Assembly (NCBI GenBank): GCA_023386515.1
Contig: JAEWJQ010000182.1
Location: 1-6,938 of the forward strand
Direction of reading: 5' to 3'
Origin: Pseudomonadota bacterium
Lineage (GTDB): Bacteria > Pseudomonadota > Alphaproteobacteria > Sphingomonadales > Sphingomonadaceae
DNA: 6,938 nt
The notes under the pieces were generated by a model. The model was not told the origin of the DNA. It did no database searches and saw only the letters and a program-made list of their open reading frames with translations. This document shows positions 4,728 through 6,938 of this stretch, piece by piece. Every line of letters starts with the position of its first letter. Within the stretch, counting starts at the first letter, position 1. The translations under genes and the position numbers were made by a program.

Positions 4728-6749
4728 ATGAGAACGTTGCTGATCGCCGGCCTGCTCGGCGCCACTGCCGTCGCCGGCGTCGTCCATGCACAGAATGCGG
4801 CCTCCACCGCCGCCACCGGCGCGCCGCAGATCGGCCGCTTCGGCTTCGACGAACAGGGCATGGACAAGTCGGTCGCTCCCGGCGACGATTTCTATGCCTT
4901 CGCCAACGGCACTTGGGCCAAAACCACCGCGATCCCGGCGGACAAGGCGAGCTTCGGCGCGTTCGACACGCTCGCCGATCTGTCGCGCGACCGTACCCGC
5001 GGCATTCTCGAAGCGGCGGCGAAGCAGAAGGGGTCGAAGATCGGCACCGCCTATGCGACCTATCTCGACACCCAGACGATCGATGCCAAGGGGCTGGCGC
5101 CGGTCAAGCCGTGGCTCGACAAGATCAAGGCGTCGACCAAGGCCAGTTACGCTTCGCTGATCGCGGAGGCCGATCGCAACGGCATCGGCGTGCCGTTCGG
5201 CGCGGGGGTCGGTCAGGACGACAAGGCGCCCGAAACCTACATCGTCGAGATGCGCCAGTCCGGGCTCGGCCTGCCCGACCGCGATTATTACCTCGAGGCC
5301 AAGAACGCCAAGGAGAAGGCGGCCTACGAGGCGCATATCGCCAAGATGTTCACCCTCGCCGGCGAGCCTAATGCCGCCGCGCGCGCCAAGGCACTGGTCG
5401 ATTTCGAGAGCCAGATCGCCCAGGTCAGCTGGACGCGGATCGACAGCCGCGACGCCAACAAGACCTACAACAAGATGTCGGTCGCGCAGCTGGTGCAGAG
5501 CGCGCCCGGCTTCGACTTCGTCACCTATCTCAAGGGCATCGGCACGCCGGTCGACACGCTGATCGTGTCGCAGCCGAGCGCGATCACCGGCATCGCCCGG
5601 CTCGTTGGCGCGGCACCGATCCAGGTGCTGCAGGATCAGTTGCTGCTCCGCACGCTCGACGGCTATGCCAGCGTCCTGCCGAGCGCCTTCGACCAGGAGC
5701 AGTTCGCCTTCTACGGCACGACCCTGTCCGGCACGCCGCAGCAGGAGGACCGGTGGAAGCGGGCGGTCGGCTTCGCCAGCGGCGCGCTGTCGGACGACGT
5801 CAGCAAGCTCTACGTCGCGCGCTATTTCCCGCCGGAGACCAAGGCGGCGGCCGACCAATTGGTACGCAACGTGCTGGCCGCGATGGGCAAGCGCATCGAC
5901 GCGCTGGAATGGATGGCGCCGGAAACCAAGGTCAAGGCGCATGCCAAACTCGCCGCCTTCACCCCCAAGATCGGCTATCCCAGCCGCTGGCGCGACTATG
6001 GCGCGCTGAAGATGGTGTCCGGGGACGCCTTCGGCAACGCGCTGCGCGCCCGCCAGTGGAGCCACGACTATAACGTCCAGCATCTCGGCAAGCCGCTGCA
6101 GCGCTGGGAATGGGGCATGACCCCGATGACGGTCAACGCCTACGCCAATTTCGGCATGGTCGAGATCGTCTTCCCCGCCGCGATCCTGCAGCCGCCGTTC
6201 TTCGATCCGAAGGCGGATCCGGCAGTCAATTACGGCGGTATCGGCGCCGTGATCGGCCACGAGCTCAGCCATCATTTCGACGACCAGGGTTCGAAATACG
6301 ACGCCCACGGCCAGCTCACGGACTGGTGGACCCCGCAGGACGTCGCGCGCTTCAAGGCGCTGACCCAGCAGCTCGTCGCCGAATATGACGCCTACGAGCC
6401 GCTGCCCGGCATGCACGTCAAGGGCGCGTTGACGCTCGGCGAGAATACCGCCGATCTCGCCGGCCTGTCGGTCGCCTATGACGCCTACAAGGCGTCGCTC
6501 GGCGGCAAGCCGGCGCCGACCATCGACGGCTTCACCGGCGACCAGCGCTTCTACCTCGGCTGGGCGCAGGTGTGGCGGCGCAACTATCGCGAAGCCAACC
6601 TGAAGCAGCGGCTGATGACCGATCCGCATTCGCCGTCCGAGCAGCGCGCCTGGGTCGTGCGCAACCTCGACCCCTGGTATGCCGCCTACAATCCGGCGCC
6701 GACCGGCAAGCTGGTGCTGCCGCCGGAAAAGCGCGTCCGTATCTGGTAA
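4728..6749 (+). CDS. M13 family zinc metallopeptidase, secreted (copy 2)
   Basis: This 673-residue paralogue of the preceding gene is also predicted to be exported. The signal peptide MRTLLIAGLLGATAVAGVVHA ends in VHA (cleavage after residue 21) and is followed by a short Ala-rich linker. The M13 N-terminal domain begins with PGDDFYAFANGTWAKTTAIP (51-70). The catalytic domain holds HELSH (His511, Glu512, His515), GENTADLAG (zinc ligand Glu572, Asp576) and TDPHSPSEQR (His634, Arg640), so the full M13 active site is present. The substrate-binding motif is NAYA (470-473), again not NAYY, followed by NFGMVE where copy 1 has NPLMNE. The mature protein has no cysteine and ends VRIW. The frame is open back to 4455 inside copy 1, but the Shine-Dalgarno and signal peptide place the start at 4728. 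No convincing promoter is visible in the 164-base gap, so it may depend on readthrough from copy 1. The substrate is unknown; divergence in the N-terminal domain suggests a different peptide preference. Confidence 0.93.
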   Translation: MRTLLIAGLLGATAVAGVVHAQNAASTAATGAPQIGRFGFDEQGMDKSVAPGDDFYAFANGTWAKTTAIPADKASFGAFDTLADLSRDRTRGILEAAAKQKGSKIGTAYATYLDTQTIDAKGLAPVKPWLDKIKASTKASYASLIAEADRNGIGVPFGAGVGQDDKAPETYIVEMRQSGLGLPDRDYYLEAKNAKEKAAYEAHIAKMFTLAGEPNAAARAKALVDFESQIAQVSWTRIDSRDANKTYNKMSVAQLVQSAPGFDFVTYLKGIGTPVDTLIVSQPSAITGIARLVGAAPIQVLQDQLLLRTLDGYASVLPSAFDQEQFAFYGTTLSGTPQQEDRWKRAVGFASGALSDDVSKLYVARYFPPETKAAADQLVRNVLAAMGKRIDALEWMAPETKVKAHAKLAAFTPKIGYPSRWRDYGALKMVSGDAFGNALRARQWSHDYNVQHLGKPLQRWEWGMTPMTVNAYANFGMVEIVFPAAILQPPFFDPKADPAVNYGGIGAVIGHELSHHFDDQGSKYDAHGQLTDWWTPQDVARFKALTQQLVAEYDAYEPLPGMHVKGALTLGENTADLAGLSVAYDAYKASLGGKPAPTIDGFTGDQRFYLGWAQVWRRNYREANLKQRLMTDPHSPSEQRAWVVRNLDPWYAAYNPAPTGKLVLPPEKRVRIW

Positions 6750-6759
6750 ATCCGCCTTT

Positions 6760-6782
6760 CCCCTCCCGCGTGTCGGGAGGGG
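6760..6782 (+). terminator. Hairpin after the second M13 gene, no U-tract
   Basis: CCCCTCCCG (6760-6768) and CGGGAGGGG (6774-6782) form a perfect 9-bp stem with a 5-base CGTGT loop, starting 11 bases after the stop. No T-run follows on either strand. From memory, CCCCTCCCG/CGGGAGGGG stems are common downstream of sphingomonad genes, so this may be a dispersed hairpin repeat as well as a transcript end. A stop for the peptidase mRNA is the simplest reading, since a new promoter candidate follows. Confidence 0.55.
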
Positions 6783-6805
6783 CGTGGCCCGGGGGCGCTA
6801 TCCGC

Positions 6806-6833
6806 TTGACGCCGATGGCTCCCCGGCCCGAAG
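6806..6833 (+). promoter_or_regulatory. Candidate promoter of the last gene (perfect TTGACGC -35)
   Basis: TTGACGC (6806-6812) matches the alphaproteobacterial -35 consensus TTGACGS at all 7 positions and begins 37 bases before ATG 6843. The -10 is weak: GCCCGAAG (6826-6833) matches GCTANAWC at 5 of 8, 13 bases downstream. If used, the transcript would begin within a few bases of the ATG. Confidence 0.35.
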
Positions 6834-6842
6834 AACGCGGCA

Positions 6843-6938
6843 ATGGCCTCGCTTCCGTTCCCTGCCGGTCCGTCCCCCGGCCGCGCGGCCGCTTTGGTCG
6901 CCGCCGGCGCCGCGCTCGCGGCCGGGCTGGTCGTGTTC
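6843..6938 (+). CDS. Unidentified gene, N-terminal 32 codons (probable membrane protein)
   Basis: The frame is open from ATG 6843 to the window edge; the last in-frame stop upstream is TGA 6807-6809, and this is the first ATG after it. The product starts MASLPFPAGPSPGR and continues into an Ala/Leu/Val-rich stretch (residues 15-32) that looks like a first transmembrane helix. The N-terminus has Arg14 before the helix and no signal-peptide cleavage site in the visible part. No Shine-Dalgarno is clear; GAAGAA lies about 7 bases upstream at 6830-6835. A membrane-bound sensor kinase of the CckA kind would fit my recollection of sphingomonad gene order near smpB, but nothing in these 32 residues proves it. 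An ATG at 6815 opens another frame to the window end, but its Arg-rich product looks like a GC-rich shadow. Confidence 0.45.
   Translation, partial: MASLPFPAGPSPGRAAALVAAGAALAAGLVVF

Larger units (their letters stand above)
2497..6749 (+). repeat. Tandem duplication of M13 peptidase genes
   Basis: Two same-strand paralogues align from signal peptide to the final Trp. Across 120 catalytic-domain residues (copy 1 residues 511-630, copy 2 residues 496-615) I count 89 identities by hand, about 74 percent. The longest exact nucleotide match I noticed is 29 bases, 3991-4019 against 6177-6205, encoding AAILQPPFF. The N-terminal domains are more diverged. This fits an old tandem duplication rather than a recent one. 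Coding identity is high enough for recombination or gene conversion between copies. Confidence 0.85.

Noticed and set aside
2476..4791. 771-codon open frame antisense to the first M13 gene
   Set aside because: It mirrors the sense gene's GC-biased codons, its product is Arg/Gly/Asp/Val/Leu-rich with no recognisable domain, and the sense strand encodes a complete M13 enzyme with a ribosome binding site.
4710..6629. 639-codon open frame antisense to the second M13 gene
   Set aside because: Same artefact as over copy 1: low-complexity Arg-rich translation opposite a well-supported gene. That both paralogues show it reflects shared codon usage, not a conserved antisense protein.
6815..6938. Alternative frame from ATG 6815
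   Set aside because: Translation becomes a run of Arg, Gly and Pro typical of an off-frame reading of GC-rich DNA; the 6843 frame gives a clean membrane helix.

Overview
The window looks like chromosomal core DNA of a GC-rich alphaproteobacterium, most likely a sphingomonad (Sphingomonas or a near relative). This rests on the strong G/C third-position bias in every gene, protein sequences of sphingomonad character, promoter-like motifs resembling the alphaproteobacterial housekeeping type (TTGACG at -35, CTANAWC-like at -10), and the gene order. I see no mobile element, tRNA, rRNA, CRISPR array or compositional break.

Layout: (1) 299-1, minus strand, the N-terminal part of a secreted protein, probably a Slt-type lytic murein transglycosylase. 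(2) 300-444, a divergent intergenic region with an outward promoter candidate on each side and a small inverted repeat in the middle. (3) 445-1329 dapA, then 1379-1861 smpB, then 1861-2436 a DUF2062 membrane protein coupled to smpB through TGATG. (4) 2497-4563 and 4728-6749, two tandem paralogous M13 (neprilysin/PepO family) zinc metallopeptidases with Sec signal peptides and complete catalytic motifs, separated by 164 bases holding two hairpins. (5) 6750-6842, a terminator-like hairpin and a candidate promoter. (6) 6843 to the window end, the first 32 codons of an unidentified gene that begins with a probable membrane segment.

Functionally the region mixes cell-wall and envelope work (the transglycosylase; DapA, which feeds meso-diaminopimelate and lysine synthesis; two exported oligopeptidases) with translation quality control (SmpB). 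The pathway links are loose and the neighbourhood may simply be conserved synteny. Every intergenic gap is under 165 bases.

I do not see a new biological system. The points most worth checking are: loss of several residues of the lysine feedback site in DapA; candidate leaderless transcription starts for three genes, set against strong Shine-Dalgarno sites on both peptidase genes; the tandem M13 pair with an altered NAYY substrate-binding motif; and hairpins lacking U-tracts at the ends of the peptidase genes.
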